A program made the translations under genes and the position numbers. The notes beneath the pieces are model-generated. The model saw only the letters and a list, made by a program, of their open reading frames with translations. It did not search any database and was not told where the DNA came from. A DNA stretch of 44,781 nt, from positions 1-44,781 of IMG/VR virus record IMGVR_UViG_3300042507_007459; one strand, 5' to 3'. Positions 23,541 to 31,342 of this stretch are shown here, in pieces. Every line of letters starts with the position of its first letter. Position 1 is the first letter of the stretch. Source of the DNA: a virus.

Positions 23541-24274
23541 TGAAAAAGAAGCAAATAGTAGAGTTATACAAATCTGAAATTCAATCTGTTTCTGATATAT
23601 TATTATTTAAATCAATAATTATAGATGAATCAGATGCAGTAATTAATGTTATCAAAAGATTTGACTTACCTCGAAATCATAAGTTATTGGGTATATGTGA
23701 ACCAATAGCATATATCTCTCAAAACTTTTTAGAGATAACTAATCATCAATATAGGGGCTATGGGAATAGTAGCCTTAAATTAGCTTCTACTCTTATATTA
23801 GAAGATAATATAAACAATGAATTTTGTAAAAGGGGCATACACGCTTTAGAGTTAGCTATAAAGATTGATGCTCTTTCTACATTTCATGCACTTTTAGATA
23901 TTGGGCATTATGATTATTCTACTCAAGCCGTCTATTTGTGTATAAAATATCTTCGTAACGATATGTTGCAACGATTAGCAGAAGAGGGCTTTGATTTATG
24001 GTTGGAACATATTGATTGGGAATCGAGACCTATAGATGTTCTTATGACAATGATATCTTTCCAAGAAGAATTACCCTTTTATAGAACTCCTAACATAAAT
24101 CAGTTAGTAGTAGAATCTTTAGAGATTCTTTATGAGAATAGCCCACTATACAATTTCGTTAAAACAAAATCTAAAAACTCAACAAATGATTTAAGTCCAA
24201 TCATTAGAAAAAGAAAGGGTTTATTAATTGAAATAGAGAGTGTTTTTTTAAAAATGGCTCATGGTCTTAAATAA
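23540..24274 (+). CDS. Hypothetical helical-repeat protein
   Basis: A 244-aa protein beginning with MKKKQIVELY at the TAATG junction with the clamp loader, implying translational coupling. The centre (residues 100-150) has helix pairs with an ankyrin-like feel (GIHALELAIKIDALSTFHALL, DMLQRLAEEGFDL), but canonical ankyrin residues are mostly missing. No enzyme motif was seen. In T4 the corresponding position carries gp62 and then the translational repressor RegA; this protein resembles neither. Confidence 0.55.
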   Translation: MKKKQIVELYKSEIQSVSDILLFKSIIIDESDAVINVIKRFDLPRNHKLLGICEPIAYISQNFLEITNHQYRGYGNSSLKLASTLILEDNINNEFCKRGIHALELAIKIDALSTFHALLDIGHYDYSTQAVYLCIKYLRNDMLQRLAEEGFDLWLEHIDWESRPIDVLMTMISFQEELPFYRTPNINQLVVESLEILYENSPLYNFVKTKSKNSTNDLSPIIRKRKGLLIEIESVFLKMAHGLK

Positions 24275-24278
24275 AATG

Positions 24279-24287
24279 GGATATATA
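24279..24287 (+). promoter_or_regulatory. Candidate late promoter (GGATATATA)
   Basis: GGGATATATAGGG lies 27 bases before the ATG at 24315. It separates the replication block from the large hypothetical gene that follows. Confidence 0.6.
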
Positions 24288-24314
24288 GGGTAATAAACAA
24301 AATTATTACCTACT

Positions 24315-25931
24315 ATGCGTAATACCCAAGCAATTATTGAAGCAATCTGCAATTATACTACTTTTGATAATAGTCTAAAGAGGGGATTAAATTATCTTAA
24401 AGAATCCAATATAGATATTATTTATTGGGATAATTTGAGTAGTCGAGAAGAAGAAAGATTACTTGAAAACTCACAAAGTTCTGCTATTACCCTTAATCCC
24501 GAAGAAGTAAAAAATGCGTTTGGGAAATTTACAAGTTCTGTTTCAGGTGATTTGGTAAAAGAGAAAACACCTGAAGGATCTGGCAATTGGTTAAAAAATA
24601 ATCTTACATCAATTAAGACTACTGCCCCAGAAGCAAAAACAAAGAGCGAAAAGGATTATGAAGCTCATATGGCAGATAGATATAAATATGCTACGCCTGA
24701 ATTTATTTCCACTTTGGATACAAGGGGTATGAGTCAAGACGAAAGAATCAAGGCTGATATTGAATCTTCCAAAAATTCTTATTATGATTTACTTTCAAGT
24801 AAAGTAAAAATTGTGGGTGCTTCTAATATAAAAACATACATTGAAAAAATATCTGATGATGTAGAAAATTTTGTTTCTCTTGTAACTTACTTAACTGATC
24901 AAATTGTCAAAGAAGCATGGATTAACTCTCCTCAAAAAATTCAAAGTATTTGGGGAAATGAGTTATATTTTATGGAAAATGCAGCTCTTGTTATAAGAGG
25001 TAAGAATATTAAAGGCTTTATGCAAGAATCTTCTAATGTTTTACAATTAGCAACAGATGTAAGTAAATATTTTGTTTTAGATAATGCTAATAATGATATT
25101 AGAAAATCTCTTGAAGAAGTATGGCCAGAGGTGATGGTAAAATCAAAGGAAAAGATTGAGAAATTAAAAGGACCTGAACCAGTAAAAGCGATGTTTGCTT
25201 TTAATGAAGAAATCCACTCTAACTTTTTAACAGCACTTTCTAATGCAGTTTGGGAAAGCATCCCATCTATAATTAAAAAACATGGTGATGAATTTTTCTT
25301 GATTATGGAAGATAATCAAGTTAGTGTAGCACAACATGATGCATTTAATAGTTCTCAATTTCAATCGTATAATCCTATTTTTGAGACAATGTATTATGAA
25401 CTTCGAGAAAAGAAACCATTTAACTGGCTTCTTAAATTAGAAGAATTGCTTGTAGATGATAAAGAAATAGAGAAAAACCTTGAATTATGTACACAAGCGT
25501 TAGTTCAAGAAAAATTGTCAAATATAACTAATTACTCTTATCCTACTGTGGGTCAAATTTCAGGATTTACGGCTCATAAAATAATTCAAACAACATATAA
25601 TTCTGAAAATGGTTTAGGAAAATTTTTAGATGTAAGAGATTCATTATGGATAACATCAGGATATGTTCCTGGAACATTTGGTTTAATCCTTTTACTTTTA
25701 AATGTTTCCTGTGCAGTTCTTTTTGTTGCAACCGCAGAAGATATTGTTGGATTTGATATGTCAAAATCTTATCCACAATTTACAGGACTTCCAATATGGG
25801 AAGCATTTAAGAATGGTGCTATGGATTTAAAGATTAAATATGAAGAAGAAAGAAAAACAAAGAAACCTTTAGAAAAAACAGGAGTAGCGTCCCCTCGTGA
25901 TGCTAAAAAGACAGGTATAAAATTTGACTAA
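24315..25931 (+). CDS. Large hypothetical protein with one C-terminal hydrophobic segment
   Basis: A 538-aa mostly helical protein without recognised domains. A single hydrophobic stretch (about residues 452-476, around GTFGLILLLLNVSCAVLFVATA) may cross a membrane, and the last 40 residues are basic. It heads a transcript with its own promoter-like element. Size, a single membrane segment and proximity to capsid-targeting-like proteins are compatible with an internal or ejected virion protein, but this is speculation. It could also be a host-membrane effector. Confidence 0.6.
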   Translation: MRNTQAIIEAICNYTTFDNSLKRGLNYLKESNIDIIYWDNLSSREEERLLENSQSSAITLNPEEVKNAFGKFTSSVSGDLVKEKTPEGSGNWLKNNLTSIKTTAPEAKTKSEKDYEAHMADRYKYATPEFISTLDTRGMSQDERIKADIESSKNSYYDLLSSKVKIVGASNIKTYIEKISDDVENFVSLVTYLTDQIVKEAWINSPQKIQSIWGNELYFMENAALVIRGKNIKGFMQESSNVLQLATDVSKYFVLDNANNDIRKSLEEVWPEVMVKSKEKIEKLKGPEPVKAMFAFNEEIHSNFLTALSNAVWESIPSIIKKHGDEFFLIMEDNQVSVAQHDAFNSSQFQSYNPIFETMYYELREKKPFNWLLKLEELLVDDKEIEKNLELCTQALVQEKLSNITNYSYPTVGQISGFTAHKIIQTTYNSENGLGKFLDVRDSLWITSGYVPGTFGLILLLLNVSCAVLFVATAEDIVGFDMSKSYPQFTGLPIWEAFKNGAMDLKIKYEEERKTKKPLEKTGVASPRDAKKTGIKFD

Positions 25932-25934
25932 AAT

Positions 25935-26519
25935 ATGAAAAAAAGCATAAAAAGTATAAATGAATCAAATGAGGTTTTACCTTATGTTCAAGATTCTCCG
26001 ATTGTATTAAAATCTTTAGAGTGTAGTGCAAATTACAATAAAGAAAATAATACAATAATAATAAAAGTTGCAAATTCAGATGAATTCGTTTGTGCAGCTT
26101 CAACATTCAAATGGGTAGAAGGATATCCTCAATCCGTTGGATTATCTTATGAGAGATGTAAAAATGCATTGAAACTTTTGAAGAATGATGACATTATAGG
26201 TTGTTTGCAAGAAATCTATAAAATGCCTTATGCTCCCTATTATGTATATTTATTTAACTCAGATAAGAATATGCTCAAGAATTTTAGTTATATTGCACAT
26301 GAAGAATCTGAAGAAAATAAAAAAAGAATTGAACATTTTTTATCTTTAGTTCTACAAAAGGATGATGAGGTAGAAAAGATGAAAAAATCTGATACTAAAT
26401 TTTATAATTTAATTAAATCAAAACTTGAAAATCAAATACTTTATCTTAAATCTAAATGCGAGGTATTCTTTTGGTTTTATCAAGGTCTCCCTCAATTAAC
26501 TCAATTTGGAATATGGTAA
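25935..26519 (+). CDS. Hypothetical protein with capsid-targeting-like N-terminus
   Basis: A 194-aa protein starting MKKSIKSINES. Glu at position 10, Ile two residues before it and Ser after it match the gp21 cleavage rule (Leu/Ile-x-Glu, small residue) in the same register as T4 internal proteins. The remainder is mixed helix and strand with no recognised domain. It starts three bases after the stop of the large protein at 24315-25931. Packaging in the head is an inference from the N-terminus alone. Confidence 0.6.
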   Translation: MKKSIKSINESNEVLPYVQDSPIVLKSLECSANYNKENNTIIIKVANSDEFVCAASTFKWVEGYPQSVGLSYERCKNALKLLKNDDIIGCLQEIYKMPYAPYYVYLFNSDKNMLKNFSYIAHEESEENKKRIEHFLSLVLQKDDEVEKMKKSDTKFYNLIKSKLENQILYLKSKCEVFFWFYQGLPQLTQFGIW

Positions 26520-26549
26520 TATTTACCAATATTTCAGGAAAGTGAAATT

Positions 26550-27671
26550 ATGCTTTATGTTCTTATCGATGCTAATAACTTCTTCATAAAAAATCTTTTT
26601 GCATATAAAAGTGGTATGCGAAAAAGCGAACAATTATTTGAAAAAGAAGAACAAATTATAGAATATTCTCATATCATTAGCAATTCATTATTTTCTCTGT
26701 TAGAAAAGTTTGAGGGCGTAGTTGGATTTATTTTGTGTTTTGATAACAAAACATGGAGAAAGGGGTATTATTCTGAATATAAAGCTCATAGAGAGTATGA
26801 TGATGCGGTAAATTGGGATGCTTATTTCCGTTTTGTAGAAGATTATTGTGAAAAAATTCAAACCATACATAATGTAAAAGTTTCTCGAATAGAAGGTTCA
26901 GAAGCTGATGATTTGTTGTATTTATGGTCAAAAAAACTAAATAGTTCACGATATGATTGTATTGTTGTAAGTGAGGATAAAGACTTGTTACAACTTGTAA
27001 ATAATACAAAATCTAATAATTTTACTATTGTTTATAATAACAATTTTAAAACACCTAAAATCTATAAAAGCCCTCAAACTGATTTAACCGAAAGTGGACT
27101 CAATATAAATGTTTTCAATGTATCTGAAGCATTTATTAATTCAAGAATGATGATTAAATCAATTCTGAATGAAGTTTCATCTATTGAAGATATTGACATA
27201 GAAGATTTTATTTTAACAAAGATACTAATCGGAGATGATGGAGATAATGTTCCGTCAGTATGGTCTTGGAATAGTTCAACTAACAAGAAGAAAAGAATAA
27301 CCCCATCAATTGCACAAAAAATTGTTAAAAACTTTAAGATAATAAATGAAAAACCTATTTATTATCTTCTAAATGATTTTGAATTTTTCAAAAAGGCACT
27401 TTACGATTCTATAAAATTTGTTCTTTCAATTCCGATTGATGAGGAAGCATTAAAAGAAAATATTGAAAGGAATTGTAAATTAATGTGTTTACATCACAAA
27501 TTTTTCCCAAGTCAGTTACTTAAAGATTTTAAAGATAAATATAGTCTTGATTCGATTTCAAAACTTGACAAAGAGCAATTTCTGAAAGGAACGAAATACT
27601 ATCAAGATCCACGAATGAAAGTAGGAAAAAATGATAAGTTAGATTCTTTTTTCAATGCTTTTGGTGGATGA
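26550..27671 (+). CDS. rnh: 5'-3' nuclease of the T4 RNase H / FEN-1 family
   Basis: A 373-aa flap nuclease that removes RNA primers from lagging-strand fragments (T4 RNase H is 305 aa). The metal-binding acidic residues are in the expected order: Asp7 in LIDANNFF, Asp65 in CFDNKTWRK, Glu118 with Asp120 and Asp121 in EGSEADD, Glu142 with Asp143 and Asp145 in SEDKDLLQL, and Asp229, Asp230 and Asp232 in GDDGDNVP. The C-terminal helical domain is present. AGGAA lies nine bases upstream of the ATG. It fits the replication genes of the same strand and partly overlaps the next small gene. Confidence 0.9.
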   Translation: MLYVLIDANNFFIKNLFAYKSGMRKSEQLFEKEEQIIEYSHIISNSLFSLLEKFEGVVGFILCFDNKTWRKGYYSEYKAHREYDDAVNWDAYFRFVEDYCEKIQTIHNVKVSRIEGSEADDLLYLWSKKLNSSRYDCIVVSEDKDLLQLVNNTKSNNFTIVYNNNFKTPKIYKSPQTDLTESGLNINVFNVSEAFINSRMMIKSILNEVSSIEDIDIEDFILTKILIGDDGDNVPSVWSWNSSTNKKKRITPSIAQKIVKNFKIINEKPIYYLLNDFEFFKKALYDSIKFVLSIPIDEEALKENIERNCKLMCLHHKFFPSQLLKDFKDKYSLDSISKLDKEQFLKGTKYYQDPRMKVGKNDKLDSFFNAFGG

Positions 27672-27895
27672 TGAAACGATTTTATGTCTATGTTCGAATG
27701 TATAATACGAATAATGAAAAATTAGTGGCCGAAGGTGTAGAATTTAATAATGAAAATATTGCTTTGCATGAATTTTTAACGCAAACAATTTTAATACTAG
27801 ATTCTATAAAATCTGTATCCAAACACTATTCATCAGTAGGAGAAATCCTCATAGAATGGATAGATTTTGATGAATATGAAACAAAAATTCATTAA
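27668..27895 (+). CDS. Small hypothetical protein
   Basis: A 75-aa protein predicted to fold as alternating strands and helix. It overlaps the nuclease gene by four bases (one of two adjacent ATG codons, 27668 or 27671). Nothing about its sequence identifies a family. A terminator hairpin follows directly, so it ends the transcript. Confidence 0.55.
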   Translation: MMKRFYVYVRMYNTNNEKLVAEGVEFNNENIALHEFLTQTILILDSIKSVSKHYSSVGEILIEWIDFDEYETKIH

Positions 27896-27899
27896 AAAT

Positions 27900-27927
27900 A
27901 GAAATTCTAAAAAAATGAATTTCTTTT
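27900..27927 (+). terminator. Terminator-like hairpin
   Basis: AGAAATTC and GAATTTCT form a perfect 8-bp stem with a nine-base loop, followed by TTT. The stem is AT-rich and the tail short. It abuts the next promoter-like element. Confidence 0.55.
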
Positions 27928-27936
27928 GGATATATA
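27928..27936 (+). promoter_or_regulatory. Candidate late promoter (GGATATATA)
   Basis: TTTGGATATATACTG lies 47 bases before the ATG at 27984, directly behind a terminator, and would drive the S1-domain, gp25-like block. Confidence 0.6.
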
Positions 27937-27983
27937 CTGATATTTGAATTAATTTATTTTTATTATTTGTAAGGAAATGCTCT

Positions 27984-29138
27984 ATGACGGAAAAAGTCAT
28001 TGCCGACCTTCTTCTTGGAAATTTTGATGATAGTCTTTTAACAATGAGTGATCAGACATATCTTGAAAAAATTCTCCTAAACCAAACAATTACCAAAGAT
28101 TTACAGACAGGTTCTGTTTACAAAATTTCTAAAATCGTCCCCTTTGGTAAAGACAAAATTACTGTTGTAACCGAAGATAATGGTGACATCACTGTTCAAC
28201 TTCGAAAAGAAAAAGAGTATCTAAAACTCATAAATTCAACAGTAGAACAATTCATTGAAGCATTAGAGTCTGATTCATCTGACATCATTATGCCCACTCA
28301 TGTTATGACTATTAAATATGGTAATGAAATGGAGGGTACATTAATGGGTGCTCATATTTACGCTTTAAAGGAAACTTTATACAAAGAGATAAAGGATTCT
28401 AAAACTATTTACAATGCTCATGTATTAGAGCGTAATAAGGGTGGATTTTTGGTTAATGTCAATGGTCTTAAAGGATTCTTACCTGGTTCTTTGGCTGCGG
28501 CTAATAGAATTTTAGACTTTGATTTATATCTTAATACCAATATTAATGTAATGGTTGAAGATTATTTGGCAGAATCAGATATGTTTATTTTCTCTAATAA
28601 GAAGTTTATCAAAACTATGCTTCCTATTGAGATTCAGAAATTAAACAAAGTTGATAAATATAAAGGTACAGTAACAGGTACATCCAAATTTGGAATTTTT
28701 GTTGAATTTAACACAATCCTTACAGGTCTTATTCATACAAGTGAGATGAATAAAGAAAATGTTGAAGAGTTTAAGAAAGGAAAGTGGAAGCCAGGAACTG
28801 AAATAGAATTTTGGATTAAAGAGATTACTAACGATAATCGCATTATTCTTACATTTGTTGATCAAAATGCAATGAATCAGAAATATGAGAATCTTGCAAC
28901 TTATGATTCAGAAATGGAGCAAACTGGTCAAAAGCCTATTTATCTTGGTCATGTTGTTTCTGTTAAACCTAATGTAGTTCTTGTAAAAATAGAGGAAGAT
29001 ATTATAGGTGCTTTAGCTGAAAAGGATTTTAAGAAATTTAAGACTTCTCCTCTAAAAGTATCTGATGAAATGCGTGTAAAGATTGAGAGAATTGATGTAG
29101 ATAAACGCAGAATGACATTAAATATGGTTACGGCATAA
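27984..29138 (+). CDS. S1-domain RNA-binding protein (ribosomal protein S1-like)
   Basis: A 384-aa protein with repeated OB-fold S1 modules: about residues 138-210 (NKGGFLVNVNGLKGFLPGS), 222-292 (YKGTVTGTSKFGIFVEF, then TGLIHTSEM, the most canonical one) and 315-382 (GHVVSVKPNVVLVKI, ending in DVDKRRMTLNMV). The layout resembles bacterial ribosomal protein S1, which binds mRNA leaders and helps initiation on weak ribosome sites. The phage protein may redirect translation or regulate its own messages; that is inference. AAGGAA lies nine bases before the ATG. It shares its transcript with the gp25-like gene, which starts one base after its stop. Confidence 0.85.
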   Translation: MTEKVIADLLLGNFDDSLLTMSDQTYLEKILLNQTITKDLQTGSVYKISKIVPFGKDKITVVTEDNGDITVQLRKEKEYLKLINSTVEQFIEALESDSSDIIMPTHVMTIKYGNEMEGTLMGAHIYALKETLYKEIKDSKTIYNAHVLERNKGGFLVNVNGLKGFLPGSLAAANRILDFDLYLNTNINVMVEDYLAESDMFIFSNKKFIKTMLPIEIQKLNKVDKYKGTVTGTSKFGIFVEFNTILTGLIHTSEMNKENVEEFKKGKWKPGTEIEFWIKEITNDNRIILTFVDQNAMNQKYENLATYDSEMEQTGQKPIYLGHVVSVKPNVVLVKIEEDIIGALAEKDFKKFKTSPLKVSDEMRVKIERIDVDKRRMTLNMVTA

Positions 29139-29139
29139 A

Positions 29140-29502
29140 ATGGCTATAAGTGAAATATACAATAAACTACCGAATGACGATTATTATGAAGATAATCGCC
29201 TTGAAATTAAAGATGAATTAGAAGCTCTGATTACAAAAGTAAGAATGGTTATTCTAACTCGGAAAGGCGATATTTTAGGTGATCCTGATTTTGGTGTTGA
29301 TTTAGAGCAATATATTTTTGAAACATTTTTTGACAGAGGAGCAATATATGGTGAATTAAACTCTCAATTCTCCAAATATATTCCTGAAGCAAGTAGATAT
29401 AACCTATCTTGTATAGTCAATACTACAAAAGGTGAATTCAAAGATAATATAGTCATAGACATACTAATAAATCAAGAAAGAGTCCTTGGTTTTTTGATAT
29501 AA
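29140..29502 (+). CDS. 25: Baseplate wedge protein, T4 gp25-like
   Basis: A 120-aa protein of the gp25 family (T4 gp25 is 132 aa), which links the sheath to the baseplate and starts sheath assembly. The conserved pattern includes a helix leading to RMVILTRKGDILGDPDFGVDLEQYIF (residues about 35-60), matching the Gly-x-x-x-Pro-x-x-Gly element of the family, and a C-terminal pair of strands. A terminator with a GAAA loop follows the stop codon. Confidence 0.88.
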   Translation: MAISEIYNKLPNDDYYEDNRLEIKDELEALITKVRMVILTRKGDILGDPDFGVDLEQYIFETFFDRGAIYGELNSQFSKYIPEASRYNLSCIVNTTKGEFKDNIVIDILINQERVLGFLI

Positions 29503-29506
29503 AATT

Positions 29507-29530
29507 AGGCATCGAAAGATGCCTTTTTTA
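29507..29530 (+). terminator. Rho-independent terminator
   Basis: AGGCATC, a GAAA tetraloop and GATGCCT form a perfect 7-bp stem, followed by TTTTTA. It lies four bases after the gp25-like stop codon. Confidence 0.9.
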
Positions 29531-29565
29531 TTTTTTAGGAAAAATGAATGACTTGAAAATTTTAA

Positions 29566-29574
29566 GGATATATA
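29566..29574 (+). promoter_or_regulatory. Candidate late promoter (GGATATATA)
   Basis: AAGGATATATAGTATAAG lies 27 bases before the gp6-like ATG at 29602 and directly after a terminator. Its spacing equals that of the copy at 24279. Confidence 0.62.
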
Positions 29575-29601
29575 GTATAAGACCACAAAAATATATTGAT
29601 T

Positions 29602-31326
29602 ATGAAGCAATTTTTTAAGTTAAATCGAATCACTTTCCAAAGACTTTATGAAGATGCAAAAACATGGTTTCAAACGGTTTACAATCTAACAGCCGACCAA
29701 TTTACTCCTGCATCTCCTTGGGGTCAATTATTAGAGACAATTATAAATCTATCTCAAATGATATTTTATTATATCGAAGATAGTATAACAGAACTAAATA
29801 TAAATACTGCTTCAAGAAGACAATCTATAATTGGTATAGCTGCAATGAATGGTCATTCAGCAACACGCTCTATTAGTGCATCTGGGGATATTTATTTGGA
29901 GTATTCGGGGCAAAGTATTGATATGTTCGGTCAAAGTATAATAATTCCTAATTATACAAAATTATTTTGCTTGAATAATGGTCAAAGTTATATTCTAAAT
30001 CTAAATCAAGATGATATTAGAATGAATATAACAATGAGTGAAAAAATAAAAGTTAAGATAATTCAAGGTGTATGGGAAAATCAAACTTTTACAGGAACTG
30101 GTCAACCTTTACAATCTTTTGAAGTAAATACAAGAGGAAGAAAAGAAATTGATAATAATTTTGTTAAAGTTTATGTAAATGGTGAATTATATCCACAATA
30201 CGATTCTCTTTATGATATTCCTTATGAAAAGGCAGGATGTATTGTAAGAACTGGAATGACATCTGGAGTAGATGTATTTTTTGGGACAGGATTCAATGGT
30301 AAAATGCCGATTACAGGTTCAACGATTCGTGTTGAATATCTAATAACAAATGGTTCATTTGGAAATGTATTAACAAACATAAATAATATTTCTTTTCGTT
30401 GGGATGAAACAGGTTATGATGTAACAGGAAAAGAAATAGATTTGAATTCAGCTTTAACAACAAGTTTAGCAACTCCAATTATATTTGGTTCAGACCATGA
30501 GCCAATAGAATTGACGAGACTTATAGCACCTAAAATGAGTCGTTCTTTTGTATTAGCAAATGCAGAAAATTATTCAATATTTCTTCAAAAAATGAATTAT
30601 TTCAGTATAGTTGACTGCTTTTCAACATTTGATGATAATGTTTTAGAAGACGATAATGTTATCTATATTTTTGCTATCCCTGATATTTTGAAAAGGGTTC
30701 GTAAAAATGAAGAATACTTTACTATTCCTCAAGAAACTTTTGTAATGACAGATGCTGAAAAAGATGCTATTTATAGACTCTTACAAGAGTCAGGGCAAAT
30801 GATTGTAACGACAGCAGTAAAAGTTCTTGATCCAGTAATTACACGATATGTATTAAATATATCAATTATAATTTACGAGGGTTATGATGTTGAAACCATT
30901 AGAGAAAAAATAGTAGAGCGTGTTTCTCAATATTTCTTAAATAATAAGCGTAGAGATAGAATTCCTAAATCGGATTTAGTTGCAATAATTGAAGCGATTG
31001 ATGGAGTAGATTCCGTTGATTTATATTTCTTATGTGAAGGAAATGAACTTAGCAAATATAACTGGTTACAAAATTTAGTAACAAATCCTACTGCTATTGA
31101 ACCTGCTGAAATTGGTTTGGATGAGCATGGTAATATTGTTATAGGAAAGAGTGAATTACCTATTTTAAGAGGTGGGTGGTCAGATAGATATGGTGTAGTT
31201 TATCAAGACAATTCGGATTTAAGTGTTACGAGTTCAATTAATATTGATGTTGCTAAAATTACACCAAAAAATGTCAATCTTGAGTTACATTCAGCAAGTA
31301 TTAAATCATTAAAAGGTTTAAAATAA
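29602..31326 (+). CDS. 6: Baseplate wedge protein, T4 gp6-like (baseplate J family)
   Basis: A 574-aa protein (T4 gp6 is 660 aa) of the baseplate J/gp6 family, which forms the iris that holds the wedge ring around the hub. The N-terminus has a helical wedge core (about residues 1-70, ending in the conserved NTASRRQSIIGIAAMNGH), then beta domains (SGDIYLEYSG, VYVNGELY), and a C-terminal part typical of J-like proteins (IIIYEGYDVETIREKIVERV followed by SDLVAIIEAIDGVDSVDLY). The ATG at 29602 is chosen over an in-frame TTG two codons earlier. It lies next to gp25, as in T4. Confidence 0.88.
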   Translation: MKQFFKLNRITFQRLYEDAKTWFQTVYNLTADQFTPASPWGQLLETIINLSQMIFYYIEDSITELNINTASRRQSIIGIAAMNGHSATRSISASGDIYLEYSGQSIDMFGQSIIIPNYTKLFCLNNGQSYILNLNQDDIRMNITMSEKIKVKIIQGVWENQTFTGTGQPLQSFEVNTRGRKEIDNNFVKVYVNGELYPQYDSLYDIPYEKAGCIVRTGMTSGVDVFFGTGFNGKMPITGSTIRVEYLITNGSFGNVLTNINNISFRWDETGYDVTGKEIDLNSALTTSLATPIIFGSDHEPIELTRLIAPKMSRSFVLANAENYSIFLQKMNYFSIVDCFSTFDDNVLEDDNVIYIFAIPDILKRVRKNEEYFTIPQETFVMTDAEKDAIYRLLQESGQMIVTTAVKVLDPVITRYVLNISIIIYEGYDVETIREKIVERVSQYFLNNKRRDRIPKSDLVAIIEAIDGVDSVDLYFLCEGNELSKYNWLQNLVTNPTAIEPAEIGLDEHGNIVIGKSELPILRGGWSDRYGVVYQDNSDLSVTSSINIDVAKITPKNVNLELHSASIKSLKGLK

Positions 31327-31342
31327 ATTCTAAACTATCAGC

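Noticed and set aside
26514-26528. Small hairpin TGGTAA-TAT-TTACCA at the end of the gene 25935-26519
   Set aside because: The stem is only 6 bp with a three-base loop and no T tract, so it was not listed as a terminator.
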